DNA from: Saccharomycopsis fibuligera x Saccharomycopsis cf. fibuligera
Taxonomy: Eukaryota; Ascomycota; Saccharomycetes; Ascoideales; Saccharomycopsidaceae
Assembly: GCA_001936135.1 (NCBI GenBank)
Contig: CP012817.1
Span: forward strand, 3,162,001-3,226,000
DNA length: 64,000 bases
Reading direction: 5' to 3'
Part shown: piece by piece, positions 1 through 8,771 of the stretch
How positions within the stretch are numbered: the stretch's first letter is position 1
Layout of the letters: the number at the start of each line of letters is the position of its first letter
The notes under the pieces: model-generated
The model's database searches: none
Told to the model about the DNA's origin: nothing
The model's input: the letters and a program-made list of their open reading frames with translations, nothing else
Position numbers and translations under genes: made by a program

Positions 1-329
1 AAACCATTGTTCCATCAGCTAATGACCCATTTGGCAATTTTAGTTCCATGACACTTGTACATGATGGTATGGACGATCCAGATAGTTCAATGCTTTATGG
101 TAAAGAGACCAGTTATGACAAGGTGAATTATACTGTGACTTCTGGTAAGGGACACAACGGATACGGATATGGACATGGTCACGGTAATGGTATTAGTGGA
201 GGGGTTAACGGTAATGGCAAAGGAAGCAGAGGAAACACTTTTGGAAACGGCAGTGGTAATAATCACAGTAGTAGTGGAGGAAAGCATAAAGGTTTTTTTA
301 AAGAAAAGCATAGTTTTATCAGAGCTTGA
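1..329 (+). CDS. C-terminal end of a Gly/His/Asn-rich protein (5' truncated by window edge)
   Basis: The reading frame is already open at base 3 and runs to a TGA at 327-329, so this is the 3' end of a gene that begins outside the window. The visible ~108 residues have no recognisable domain. They start with TIVPSANDPFGNF, pass an acidic stretch (DGMDDPDSS), then turn into a low-complexity Gly/Asn/His tract (GYGYGHGHGNG) and finish with a basic tail ending KEKHSFIRA. Such tails are common at the ends of fungal regulatory and RNA-binding proteins but do not identify a family. An internal ATG lies at 48 but is unlikely to be the real start because the frame is open upstream. The gene converges on SCD6 across a T-rich then A-rich spacer. 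Confidence 0.7.
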   Translation, partial: TIVPSANDPFGNFSSMTLVHDGMDDPDSSMLYGKETSYDKVNYTVTSGKGHNGYGYGHGHGNGISGGVNGNGKGSRGNTFGNGSGNNHSSSGGKHKGFFKEKHSFIRA

Positions 330-377
330 TTGTGAATATTCAGAATTTTTTCCTGAAAAATGACATTGGTTTTTGCA

Positions 378-418
<41 letters not shown>

Positions 419-1453
419 TTTATCACACATTTGAGCATTTGATTTTTTTCGCTTTTCTTTTCATAAGAGCAAAAAATTGTTTATCTTTTGTTTATAATCA
501 CTGACTGTTTTGCGCTTTTTATACTTTTGTGCAAACCATACTCGTTGTGCTTTTTGTGCTTTGCTTTTTTTTTTTTTTTTTTGGCTTTTCCTCTATATCA
601 TTGTTTTTGTATTGCTCACAGTTTTATATCTCGCATTTCACGTTTTACACCTCATACCTCACATCTCACATTCTCAAATATTATTTACGTTTTTGAAATG
701 ATCGAACATTTTTTCATATCACTTTGTTCTACTTTACTCAGCTATATCATACCTTTTTTCTCTAGGTCTGTTTCGTATTTTATATTGTATGCCTTTTTAT
801 GGTCTGCATCTATTTCGTGTTTTTATCTGATTCTCATTTTATTTGCCTATACTATTTTTACACTATATATTTTATGTAACATGGTGTTTCAATTCCATTT
901 TACGTTTTACGTTTTACTGCTTCTTTTGGGAATTAAAAACCTATAAGAGATAATTAATTTTGCGAACTTGACATGTTTGAAAGACATTTTTACAACTGCA
1001 CCCGAAAAGATACAAATGTATTTTAACGCATTCACGTAATGATACTATCCATTAGTTAATAAAGTTAATAAAATAAAGATAAAGATAGATAAATTAGACA
1101 GAAAAAAAGGATAAAAAAAAAGACGCAGGCAAAAAGAAAATTGAAAGAAAAGAAAAGGTTTAAATGAGAAAAAACTTATGTATGACAAATGGACAAATGG
1201 CAACAGTAAAAAGAAAGGACCTAAAACAAGAAGACCGTAAAATGACAACATGACAATGAGACAAGTAAAACAAGTAAGACAGTGAGACAAGTGATGTAGC
1301 AATCAACAAAAAAACTTGCAGGAAGAAAAAAAGAAAACAAAACAGATCAATAAACCAGTATGACGTTATTTTTATAAGTTTTATATTTTTCTTTATTTTA
1401 CTTATTATATTTTTTTTTGCATTATTCATTCCGCAGTGGCTTACATTTCGAAA
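330..1453. other. Convergent spacer with mirrored T-rich/A-rich flanks
   Basis: There is no credible gene between the end of the Gly-rich protein and the end of SCD6. From about 360 to 950 the plus strand is very T-rich; from about 1040 to 1430 it is A/G-rich. In the sense of each converging transcript, both 3' flanks are therefore U-rich. Long hydrophobic open frames in the T-rich half are pyrimidine-tract artefacts. Confidence 0.7.
380..415 (+). repeat. Poly-T homopolymer, about 36 bases
   Basis: An uninterrupted run of about 36 T residues lies 50 bases after the stop codon of the Gly-rich gene. Length is read directly from the sequence and may vary with sequencing error. Confidence 0.9.
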
Positions 1454-2670
1454 TTACCATTGTGGTTCATCTTGTCTTCTGTTTCCTCCATCATTGTTGA
1501 AGCGTCTGCTATTGTTGTTATTATTATTGTTATTGTAAAATCTTCCGCCTCTTCCACCTCTTCCACCTCTACCGCCTCTACCTCTACCTCTACCTCTACC
1601 TCTGCCTCTATTGCCAAAATTTCTCTTAGTCTCACCAAAAGTTTCCAAATCATTGTATCTTACAGCTTCACTTTTATCGTCGGTCTTATCAGTAGATGAA
1701 GAAATAGTGTCAAAGAAGGAAGATTTCTTGTTGTAGAAATTTTCTGCTGGCTTGTTGGCTTCTTCATCTTTGGAAAACTTGGCATTATTAGATTCGAAGT
1801 CAAAATCGGATTTAGGGATTTCAATGCCACGTTTTTGTTGCTGTTGATTTTGAAATTGTTGTGGCCGGCGAGCTGGTTGGGAAGTTTGCTGCTGTGGAGC
1901 ACCGTGCGTATGAGATGGTGCTTGCTGTTGTGATGCTTGTTGCTGTTGTTGTGGTTGTGAAGCAGTAGGCTGAGGAGTTTGTGTTTGAGAAGGAGCCGGG
2001 GATTGGTGCGCTTGTTGAGTCTGTTGTGGTTTAGGTTGTTCAGGTTGTGGTTGAGCTTTTTGTGGTGGGGATTGTTGAACTGGAGCTTGGGCTTGTGCAG
2101 GAGGCTGAGGAACGTATTGCTGTTGTTGAGGAGGAAGCCCATAACCTGCTGGAGGCTGAGGAGGATATCCATAATAAGCACCAGCTTGAGGAGGAATTGG
2201 ACCAGGAGCAGCAACTGGAGGAGCAGGAGCAGCAACTGGAGGAGCAGGAGCAGGTTGAACTTGACTTGGAGGGACATCCAAAACAGACAAATCCTTGACA
2301 TCAGAACCTCTGAAGACAACATAGTCGTAGACGTCATTGCTTGGAGGGATTTCTGCAGCCGGGTTTTCTGCTCGTCCTTCGGTACCAAAAGGTCTAACTT
2401 GCTTCAAAGCAACGGTGGCTTCTTCACCATTGATGTTGTCCAAGACACCAACATAGCTAGAGAATAGTTAGTAAGTGGCGTAGTAAAAACAACAACAAAA
2501 ACAACAAAAACAACAAACAAAATTGAAATGTGACTGCGATTTGAAGAAGATTCACTCGAGTCAATTCAATGTACAAATGTCCTTGATAATGAGGCGTTCA
2601 AGAGCTGGAACACGTACCGGATACCTTTGTTGGAGATCAAGGAAATGGTCTTGCCAATGTATTGAGACAT
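1454..2670 (-). CDS. SCD6: Scd6/Lsm14-family decapping activator and translational repressor (spliced)
   Basis: The coding sequence is join(2618..2670, 1454..2456) on the minus strand, 351 aa. Exon 1 encodes MSQYIGKTISLISNKGI and splits an Arg codon. Exon 2 completes RYVGVLDNING, so the intron interrupts the N-terminal LSm domain (about residues 1-85). A Pro/Gln-rich linker follows, then the family signature in order: the DFDF (FDF) motif near residue 233, the FFD box (SSFFDTISSS) near 258, the TFG box (YNDLETFGE) near 283, and a C-terminal RGG tract near 300-322. By family knowledge, Scd6 binds eIF4G through RGG motifs, represses translation initiation, promotes Dcp2 decapping and enters P-bodies. 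It is divergently transcribed from NAT3. The identification rests on the full domain order. Confidence 0.95.
2457..2617 (-). other. SCD6 intron, 161 nt
   Basis: On the minus strand the intron begins GTACGT and ends TACTAAC followed closely by TAG. Removing it joins ATC CG with C TAT and restores GIRYVGVL, a typical LSm-domain sequence. Without splicing no ATG-initiated LSm domain exists. I saw no C/D-box snoRNA signature inside it. Confidence 0.93.
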
Positions 2671-3126
2671 TTTCTTTTGATAACAAGTACAAAAGTAATG
2701 TGATGGAAGTGCAATGGAGGAGGATGGGGGTGGGGCACTTGCTGATGGGTGTAGGATGGGTGATCTCTGTCGCCTCTTGGTTTGTTGGTGGAGCTACCGC
2801 AGTCAGCGTAGATTCTACTTAATAAATAACAAACGAGTTGGAATTTTCACCGGCAAAAAAAAAAAACAGAAACAGAGACAATATTAGGTAATACAGTATT
2901 ACCCGGAGAAAGAAATGATCAAGTTGACATGTCATGTGATGGAGCTGCGACATGTAGTTCGTTTAGTATGTTCGGGAGTTTCCCCAACACCAAATATCAC
3001 CGAGCATCGTTACTAGAGAAGAGAGAAGAGAGAAATGGGAAGTGAGAAGAGAATGGAGAACAAGAACAGAAGACACGAAGCCCAAGAGCACGCATCCACA
3101 TCAGCACAGGAACAACCCCAGCTAAG
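2671..3126. promoter_or_regulatory. Divergent promoter region SCD6 / NAT3
   Basis: This is 456 bases between two divergent starts. It holds a perfect inverted repeat, GGTAATAC-A-GTATTACC at 2887-2903, which runs into a Reb1-like TTACCCG at 2899-2905. The 100 bases before the NAT3 ATG are rich in AGAGAA repeats. Confidence 0.6.
2899..2905 (+). promoter_or_regulatory. Reb1-like site TTACCCG
   Basis: TTACCCG matches the Reb1 core (CGGGTAA on the other strand). It overlaps the right arm of the 8-bp inverted repeat at 2887-2903 and lies in a divergent promoter. The same 7-mer occurs in four other intergenic regions of this window. Binding in this species is not shown. Confidence 0.45.
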
Positions 3127-3723
3127 ATGACCTCAATAGTGCCCTTCCAGGCAACCGACTTATTCTATCTTAACGCCACCAACTTGGATGTCTTCACCGA
3201 AAACTTCCCCTTGACCTTCTACTTTCAGTACCTCTCCGACTGGCCCACTCTTTTCTACAAGTCCATCGAAAGCGCAGTTGACCCAATTACAAATGCTAGT
3301 AACAGCCTGGTGGCCTCAGGCTACATGATGGCGAAAACTGAAGGCCGCAACATGGAATGGCACTCCCACATCACTGCCGTCACCATAAACCACACATACC
3401 GTCGCTTAGGTCTAGCTTCCCGTCTTTGCACTCAGCTAGAGGAATTGACGAAATCGGATCCATATAGCGTTTATTTTGTTGACTTGTTTGTCAAAGTCAC
3501 CAACAAGTTGGCTTTGAATTTTTATGAAAAATTGGGATATTCTGTGTATCGAAGAGTAATTGGATATTACGGTAGCGATCCATCGCCTAGCAGGAAAGAT
3601 CTTAGTGATCAGAACGATGCTTTTGATATGAGAAAGGCAATGATCAGAGATAAAAAGAAGCAAACAGTGCGACTGAACGGTAAACAGGTTCATGTGTTGC
3701 CATATGAGATTAATTTTGATTAG
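3127..3723 (+). CDS. NAT3: Catalytic subunit of N-terminal acetyltransferase B (Naa20/Nat3)
   Basis: This 198-aa GNAT-fold protein is close to the 195 aa of S. cerevisiae Nat3. It opens with MTSIVPFQATDLF and has the substrate-side motif NFPLTFYFQYL typical of NatB. The acetyl-CoA-binding loop RRLGLA is near residues 92-97, and the conserved NFYEKLGYSVYRRVIGYY and DAFDMRKAM blocks follow. In the known pathway the NatB complex (Nat3 with Mdm20) acetylates the N-terminal Met of proteins beginning Met-Asp, Met-Glu, Met-Asn or Met-Gln, including actin and tropomyosin, on the ribosome. Two CTG codons occur in weakly conserved positions and would be Ser in a CTG-clade yeast. The start is the first ATG of the frame. 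Confidence 0.95.
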   Translation: MTSIVPFQATDLFYLNATNLDVFTENFPLTFYFQYLSDWPTLFYKSIESAVDPITNASNSLVASGYMMAKTEGRNMEWHSHITAVTINHTYRRLGLASRLCTQLEELTKSDPYSVYFVDLFVKVTNKLALNFYEKLGYSVYRRVIGYYGSDPSPSRKDLSDQNDAFDMRKAMIRDKKKQTVRLNGKQVHVLPYEINFD

Positions 3724-3881
3724 AGCTGCTCAACCTATGCTACTTAATTGTGTTTAGCACACAAAAACTAAACATTAGATTACATGTATTATATACAACA
3801 CAATTGCATGACACTATAAGAAGCAGAAACAGAAAAAGATGAAAAAAAAAAAAAAAAAAAAAAAAATCAGAACGTAGCTCA

Positions 3882-4286
3882 TTAATACTTGTACCCCACA
3901 TTATTCCAACCGTGTCTGGCTCCACCAAAACCGTAACTTCCAGCCAATCCCAATACCCTAGTCTTGACGTATTCACCCCAACTACGCCCCGATTTCACCA
4001 AGTACCGGAAATACGGTGTGGCGAGCATAAACAACACCGCAAGTCCAAACCCTTGAGCGAATTGCATGACTATTTGATCTTTAATAATGGCATATATCAC
4101 GATACCAGGGGTTATTGGTGCCACTGGTTCAGACTGTGGTTCTTCACTGATGTTTAGAGCATTACTGTGTTTCTTGGTCTTTCTAGGTTTGTTGGTTTTG
4201 GAGGACTGTGCGTAGCTTTGGAGAGATTTCCTGAAAGTGTTTTCGTAGCGCAAGTCTGGAATTGGGATGGTTAGGCTGTTTGACAT
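3882..4286 (-). CDS. Small single-span membrane protein, function unknown
   Basis: This 134-aa protein starts MSNSLTIPIPDLRYENTF. Residues 1-60 are hydrophilic and Lys/Ser-rich. One hydrophobic segment follows (about 70-95, MQFAQGFGLAVLFMLATPYF). The C-terminus is Gly/Tyr-rich (GLAGSYGFGGARHGWNNVGY). The IPDLR(Y/F)E-F start recalls small conserved fungal tail-anchored or organelle-membrane proteins, possibly the DUF1770 type, but this is an impression I could not verify. The gene ends 158 bases from the NAT3 stop (convergent) and starts 342 bases from RPB3 (divergent). The ATG chosen is the only one upstream of the conserved-looking IPDLR block. Confidence 0.72.
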   Translation of the reverse strand: MSNSLTIPIPDLRYENTFRKSLQSYAQSSKTNKPRKTKKHSNALNISEEPQSEPVAPITPGIVIYAIIKDQIVMQFAQGFGLAVLFMLATPYFRYLVKSGRSWGEYVKTRVLGLAGSYGFGGARHGWNNVGYKY

Positions 4287-4628
4287 GTTGCTCTTGTATT
4301 ATTAGTTATTGAATAAGATGATAAGTACTGTAGTATATAAGCCTACTGTTATCTCTCCATGTTGTAGTTCATTATACGCACTCAATATTGTTGCTGCTTT
4401 CGTTAGTGTGTTTAAAACACTACCCGTACTAAACACCGAATATACCACCGGGCAACACTCCTTCGTAGGACTACGACCGCCAAAGCAAAATAGCCAAAAG
4501 CGCTGAAAATTAATCCATCGCGACTGCCAAACAAGACTGAAGCAGATAGAAACAAATCGAAGAACCGCGCCTGTGCCATCTATCCATACTACCCACACAT
4601 TAACACATACACACACACGCAACTCGCA
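4287..4628. promoter_or_regulatory. Divergent promoter region upstream of RPB3
   Basis: This is 342 bases between divergent starts. A TATATAA-like stretch (GTATATAAG) lies near 4331, and CA-repeat-like bases precede the RPB3 ATG. No factor site was recognised with confidence. Confidence 0.4.
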
Positions 4629-5603
4629 ATGCAGGTAGACAACTCCGGTCCCAAAGTCAAGATCAGGGACATTCAAAGAGACAATGTCAACTTTGTCCTC
4701 AGTGACTGCGACTTGGCGTTTGCCAATTCATTGCGCAGAGTCATTATGGCCGAGGTGCCAACTCTTGCTATTGACATTGTGGAAATAGAAGAAAACTCAT
4801 CCGTGCTTGCTGATGAATTCATTGCTCACAGATTGGGACTTATTCCATTGCAAAGTGATGATGTTGACAGTCTTCTTTACAATAGAGACTGCACATGTGG
4901 CGAATATTGTGAAAAATGTTCAGTAGTGTTAACGTTACATGCTCGTTGCACGTCTGAAGGTATACAGCATGTTTACGCAAGAGACCTCCAAGTGCAATCC
5001 GATACTGGTGGACTCGGTATTGGTGCTCCAGTAATTAGAGATGATGAAGGTAAAGGTTCCTTAATTTGCAAAATTAGAAAACATCAAGAATTGAAAGTCA
5101 AATGCATTGCTAAAAAAGGTATTTCAAAGGAACATGCTAAATGGTCTCCTGTTTCCGCTGTGGGGTTTGAATATGATCCTTGGAACAAATTGAAACATAC
5201 TGATTACTGGTACGAAGAAAATGCTGAACAAGAATGGCCCAAATCTGAATATTGTGATTTTGAAGAACCACCAAATCCAGATGATAAATTTGACTATACG
5301 GCAAAACCAAATGATTTTTACATTGATATTGAAACAGTAGGTACCATCAAACCCAATGAAGTGGTGCTAAGAGGTATAAGAGAATTGCAAAATAAGGTTG
5401 CTGGAGTAGTGTATGCCATAAATGAAATTGAAGGAAGAAATATCGAAGAAGGTAATGTGGACAATATTGGTGGGTTTGGTGGTGGTACCACTTATGGTGG
5501 CGCTACTGCTTATGGCGGCGGGACTGCTTACGGTGGCGGGACTGCTTATGGCCGTGGTAATTTTACTGCTTACGAAGGTAGTAATGGTGATGCGTGGGAT
5601 TAG
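4629..5603 (+). CDS. RPB3: RNA polymerase II subunit Rpb3
   Basis: This 324-aa protein compares with 318 aa in S. cerevisiae. It begins with the alpha-like dimerisation domain (VKIRDIQRDNVNFVLSDCDLAFANSLRRVI). A zinc-binding Cys cluster follows at C88, C90, C94 and C97 (CTCGEYCEKC), matching the four-Cys pattern of yeast Rpb3. The second half of the alpha-NTD fold includes NDFYIDIETVGTIKPNEVVLRGI. Rpb3 pairs with Rpb11 to form the assembly platform of Pol II. The C-terminus is unusual: three near-perfect 6-residue repeats (GGATAY/GGGTAY) in a Gly/Thr/Tyr tail ending GDAWD. The start is the first ATG and agrees with family length. Confidence 0.97.
   Translation: MQVDNSGPKVKIRDIQRDNVNFVLSDCDLAFANSLRRVIMAEVPTLAIDIVEIEENSSVLADEFIAHRLGLIPLQSDDVDSLLYNRDCTCGEYCEKCSVVLTLHARCTSEGIQHVYARDLQVQSDTGGLGIGAPVIRDDEGKGSLICKIRKHQELKVKCIAKKGISKEHAKWSPVSAVGFEYDPWNKLKHTDYWYEENAEQEWPKSEYCDFEEPPNPDDKFDYTAKPNDFYIDIETVGTIKPNEVVLRGIRELQNKVAGVVYAINEIEGRNIEEGNVDNIGGFGGGTTYGGATAYGGGTAYGGGTAYGRGNFTAYEGSNGDAWD
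5484..5576 (+). repeat. In-gene 18-bp tandem repeat in the RPB3 tail
   Basis: Units at 5499-5516, 5517-5534 and 5535-5552 each encode Gly-Gly-(Ala/Gly)-Thr-Ala-Tyr, with degenerate copies on both sides. Third positions differ between units (TAT and TAC, GGC and GGT), so the array is not brand new. Confidence 0.85.
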
Positions 5604-5974
5604 ACAGCCAACTACAGAATAATGAATAACTTTCTCAGTTATTTAGCATCAAAAAAGATTTAGACCATTGAATGACCATGCGAGGTTATTAAAGGTTATC
5701 AACGGTGATTTGTTGTATCAGTACAAAACAATTAACTCAAAAGTTCTGATAACGACTTGTATTAAAAATAAGCCTGAAGAATTAACTCAGTTTGCAATTA
5801 GTTGGACTTTTGCAAACACATATGTACACATATAATTTTATTCCTAAAAAATTCTTATTATTTTTTTGATATCTCAATTTTAATTTTTGAGATTTATTTT
5901 TAGTTTTTAATTTCTCTATATTTCTCCCTTTTATAAACGTGCTCTTCATAATAACCGTCAAGTAGTCATCTTTT
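5604..5974. other. Convergent spacer RPB3 / HIS6
   Basis: These 371 bases of AT-rich sequence lie between two stop codons. I see no gene or recognised element beyond U-rich flanks. Confidence 0.6.
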
Positions 5975-6811
5975 TCAATGCTGCTTATTCCATTCAACAC
6001 AATCGTCAAATTTTACCAATTTCCCACCAAAAATATCCAATGCACTGCCAAAGGTCAAATCCACTACTCCTTTACTCAATTTATCTACTTTAGCTAAATC
6101 TTCAACACTTTTAGCCCCACCAGCATACACTACCACCACATCTTTCAATGCAGGATTTTGAAACCATTGACCTAATTGCTGCACCAAATCTTCATCAATA
6201 CCTTTACAGAGCCCTTCAACATCAGCAGCATGAATAAGAAATTCACTACTGTACTTGGAAAGTTGAACAAACAAATTTTCAGAAAGTTTTAAATCAGTTA
6301 ACACTGTCCATTTATTTATCGTCACGTACCATTCAATTTCTTTTTCTTTGTCTTTAACATTATCCACTACTTTTCTGCGACAACTCAAATCGACAACCAA
6401 CTTCTCCTTCCCCACTAAATGGCTCAATTCTTCAAGCCTTGCCAAAGAAAAAACTCCGCTGGGAAACAACCAACTAGTAACAATGATCTTCCCAGCTTTG
6501 TTATCCTCGATCCATTCTTTCGCATTACTATTATTTATACCACCGCCAACTTGAAGCTCACCAGGCCATGCTTGACATGCTAATTTAGCAGCGGTGGTGT
6601 TTTCCTCAGATGATCCCAATTTAATAACGTGAGTACCTTTCACTTCATGATCACGGTATAGATCTGCGTAATATGATGATGGCTTCATGGAAACAAAATT
6701 GGTAGTTACTGTACTGTTAGTTTCTTTGTCCTTGTCGGATAGTAAAGAACCTCCAACAATCTGCTTCACTTGACCATTATGAATATCAATGCAGCCCTTG
6801 AACTTGGTCAT
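5975..6811 (-). CDS. HIS6: ProFAR isomerase, histidine biosynthesis step 4
   Basis: This 278-aa TIM-barrel protein compares with 261 aa in S. cerevisiae. The first strand [18 protein letters not shown] places the catalytic Asp at residue 9. Other HisA/His6 blocks are [28 protein letters not shown] (second active-site Asp) and [19 protein letters not shown] (phosphate binding). The enzyme performs the Amadori isomerisation of ProFAR to PRFAR in the cytosol. It shares a 435-bp divergent promoter with FAF1; I did not find a Gcn4 TGACTC site there. The start is the first ATG, immediately before the conserved first strand. Confidence 0.96.
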   Translation of the reverse strand: MTKFKGCIDIHNGQVKQIVGGSLLSDKDKETNSTVTTNFVSMKPSSYYADLYRDHEVKGTHVIKLGSSEENTTAAKLACQAWPGELQVGGGINNSNAKEWIEDNKAGKIIVTSWLFPSGVFSLARLEELSHLVGKEKLVVDLSCRRKVVDNVKDKEKEIEWYVTINKWTVLTDLKLSENLFVQLSKYSSEFLIHAADVEGLCKGIDEDLVQQLGQWFQNPALKDVVVVYAGGAKSVEDLAKVDKLSKGVVDLTFGSALDIFGGKLVKFDDCVEWNKQH

Positions 6812-7246
6812 GATATTTCTTTCTTTTCAATTTTTGAAAGCAAAGTAACTTATATTTGATTGTGTAGTTATAAATGCGAGAAGTTGGCTTGAAATTAGAT
6901 GGTTAATGTTAAATCATCTTTTTATAATTGTCAATCGCCAATGCCAATTTTGTTTTACTTTTTTTCAGCAAATTTGCCCGTAAATCTGAATTTTTCCGAG
7001 CTACGATCACATGCTCATGCATAAAATTTTTTTAGAAAATAAAAAAATATAAGATGATGAACGATGTTGATTGGAATATTAAAACAGCTATATTGACAGA
7101 TTTTTTTCTTAACTATTATAATCGCCTTTAGTTTCAAAAGCCATTATTTTTTAATTAATATTACCCATTTTTATATCATCATAAACCTTAAACTTCAAGT
7201 ATCAAGAGTAATCGATAAAGTGCACTGACAAGTAGTATTCAACACA
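6812..7246. promoter_or_regulatory. Divergent promoter region HIS6 / FAF1
   Basis: This is 435 bases, very AT-rich. An RRPE-like AAAATTTTTTT block lies near 7024-7034 on the FAF1 side, as expected for a ribosome-biogenesis gene. A clear PAC element (GATGAG) was not seen. Confidence 0.45.
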
Positions 7247-8338
7247 ATGAACGAAGATAAAGAATACTTAGCCATGATGGAGGCTCAAAGAAAAGCATTT
7301 GAGGCCCAATTTGGTAGCCTTGAAGACCTAGGCTATGAAGATAAATCCAAGAAAATACAGCAGCAGGTATCTGACGAGAGCGAAACTGATACAGATAGCA
7401 ACAGTAATGGAAATAGCAGCAATAGCAGCAGCAGCAGTGATAATGAGGAGGAAGATGAGTTTAAAGGATTCAGTGAAGATGAAGACTTTTATGCAAGCAG
7501 CCCTAGTGACAACAGTCAAGAAGACAGTGATATTGAAGAAAATCAAAGTGAAGAAGAAAAAGAAGCACCAGTGGTGGTCAAGTTCTCCGACAAGACAACC
7601 CCAACATCCACAATAATAAGCAACCAGAATGCCAAGGCTAACAATAAAAAACTCCTTCGTAAGGGCAAAATACCCTCATTACTGAGTATTGAATACAAAC
7701 GGCAAATGAGTCAACTTGAAGCAGAACAAGAAATCCTCAAAAACGGCAACTCTTCTAAAGAAGAAATGGAAAATATGCAAAAAGATATCGAGTTACAACG
7801 ATTATTATCAGAATCTCACATTTTATCCGCAACGCAATCGGCTCATTCATATTCAGGGACTGATTTAACATTACGAACCATTAATGATGATCCATTCGGC
7901 AAAGCTAGAGCAAAAACAATGACGCAAAGATTAAGAAACTTACCTACTGATCTGCCAATGCTGAACAAAGCACCAAAACTTGAAAAAATGCCAATGCAAA
8001 TGAGAAAAGGCATGCTTCAAAAAGAAGTCCAAAGAGTGAAGAAATTCGAGCAAGAAGCTAAAAACAGTGGTACGATTTTGTCTAAGACTAAGAAATACGA
8101 ACTTCGTGATTTGAATATGAGTAGAGCAAATAAAGTTGGCTTCAAGAGTGATTTGATTGGTAAGCAAACCATTGGTAAGAAACAATTACAGAATAAAATT
8201 GGGTTTAGACAAAGAGGATTACAGGTGCAATCGATTGGTAAAAGTACAAGAAATGGACTTTTTATTAATGAGAAGGATCTTGCACGGATTACCGGTGGCG
8301 GTAAAAGTAAGGGGAAAGGTAAGAAGGGTAGACGATAG
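7247..8338 (+). CDS. FAF1: Faf1-like 40S ribosomal subunit biogenesis factor
   Basis: This 363-aa protein compares with 346 aa in S. cerevisiae. The diagnostic N-terminus is AMMEAQRKAFEAQFGSLEDLGYEDK. A long acidic and serine-rich segment (about 45-105) follows, then Lys-rich conserved blocks KTKKYELRDLNMSRANKVGFK and KKQLQNKIGFRQRGLQ, and a basic Gly/Lys tail. In yeast, Faf1 is a nucleolar protein of the SSU processome region needed for pre-rRNA cleavage at A0, A1 and A2. The N-terminal match gives the name; the acidic region is unconserved in detail. It converges on SEC63. Confidence 0.9.
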   Translation: MNEDKEYLAMMEAQRKAFEAQFGSLEDLGYEDKSKKIQQQVSDESETDTDSNSNGNSSNSSSSSDNEEEDEFKGFSEDEDFYASSPSDNSQEDSDIEENQSEEEKEAPVVVKFSDKTTPTSTIISNQNAKANNKKLLRKGKIPSLLSIEYKRQMSQLEAEQEILKNGNSSKEEMENMQKDIELQRLLSESHILSATQSAHSYSGTDLTLRTINDDPFGKARAKTMTQRLRNLPTDLPMLNKAPKLEKMPMQMRKGMLQKEVQRVKKFEQEAKNSGTILSKTKKYELRDLNMSRANKVGFKSDLIGKQTIGKKQLQNKIGFRQRGLQVQSIGKSTRNGLFINEKDLARITGGGKSKGKGKKGRR

Positions 8339-8771
8339 ATGCTTTTTTAAATTTAACATTTGCGTTTTTAGAAATTACGAATAAAAGTCAAATTTTTCGT
8401 TGATAGTTTCGCAAAGAATTTTCGAAACGTGCTATTCTTGTATCGTAGTACATTATGGCAAAAATAAAAAGAGGGCAACATTATATAAAAAAAAAATTGT
8501 ACAAAAAAATGTTAAAAAGACAGAATAACAAAAAAAGTACGAGCACAATGATGTTGATCATGCATGTTAAAGTGGAAATGGGATGACTATGGCGATGGAC
8601 AAGAAACAAAAAAACTAAAATTTGGTAAAAAAAAAAAGAGATTCATTACACTGGTATGACGAAATAAATTGAGCACAAAAGCATCAACAGTCAATGTTGA
8701 TCCTTTATTCTATTAATATTTTTAGAATATTTTATAATTTAATTTTTTTTTTTTTTTTTATTTCAATCAGT
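8339..8771. other. Convergent spacer FAF1 / SEC63
   Basis: These 433 bases lie between two stop codons and are rich in A runs. A T run of about 18 at 8742-8760 lies just past the SEC63 stop in its A/T-rich 3' flank. No gene was seen. Confidence 0.6.

Noticed and set aside
488-946. A 152-codon frame encoding a very hydrophobic protein
   Set aside because: It opens with TTG, is Phe/Leu/Ile-rich because the strand is a pyrimidine tract, and lies wholly in the 3' flank of the neighbouring gene.
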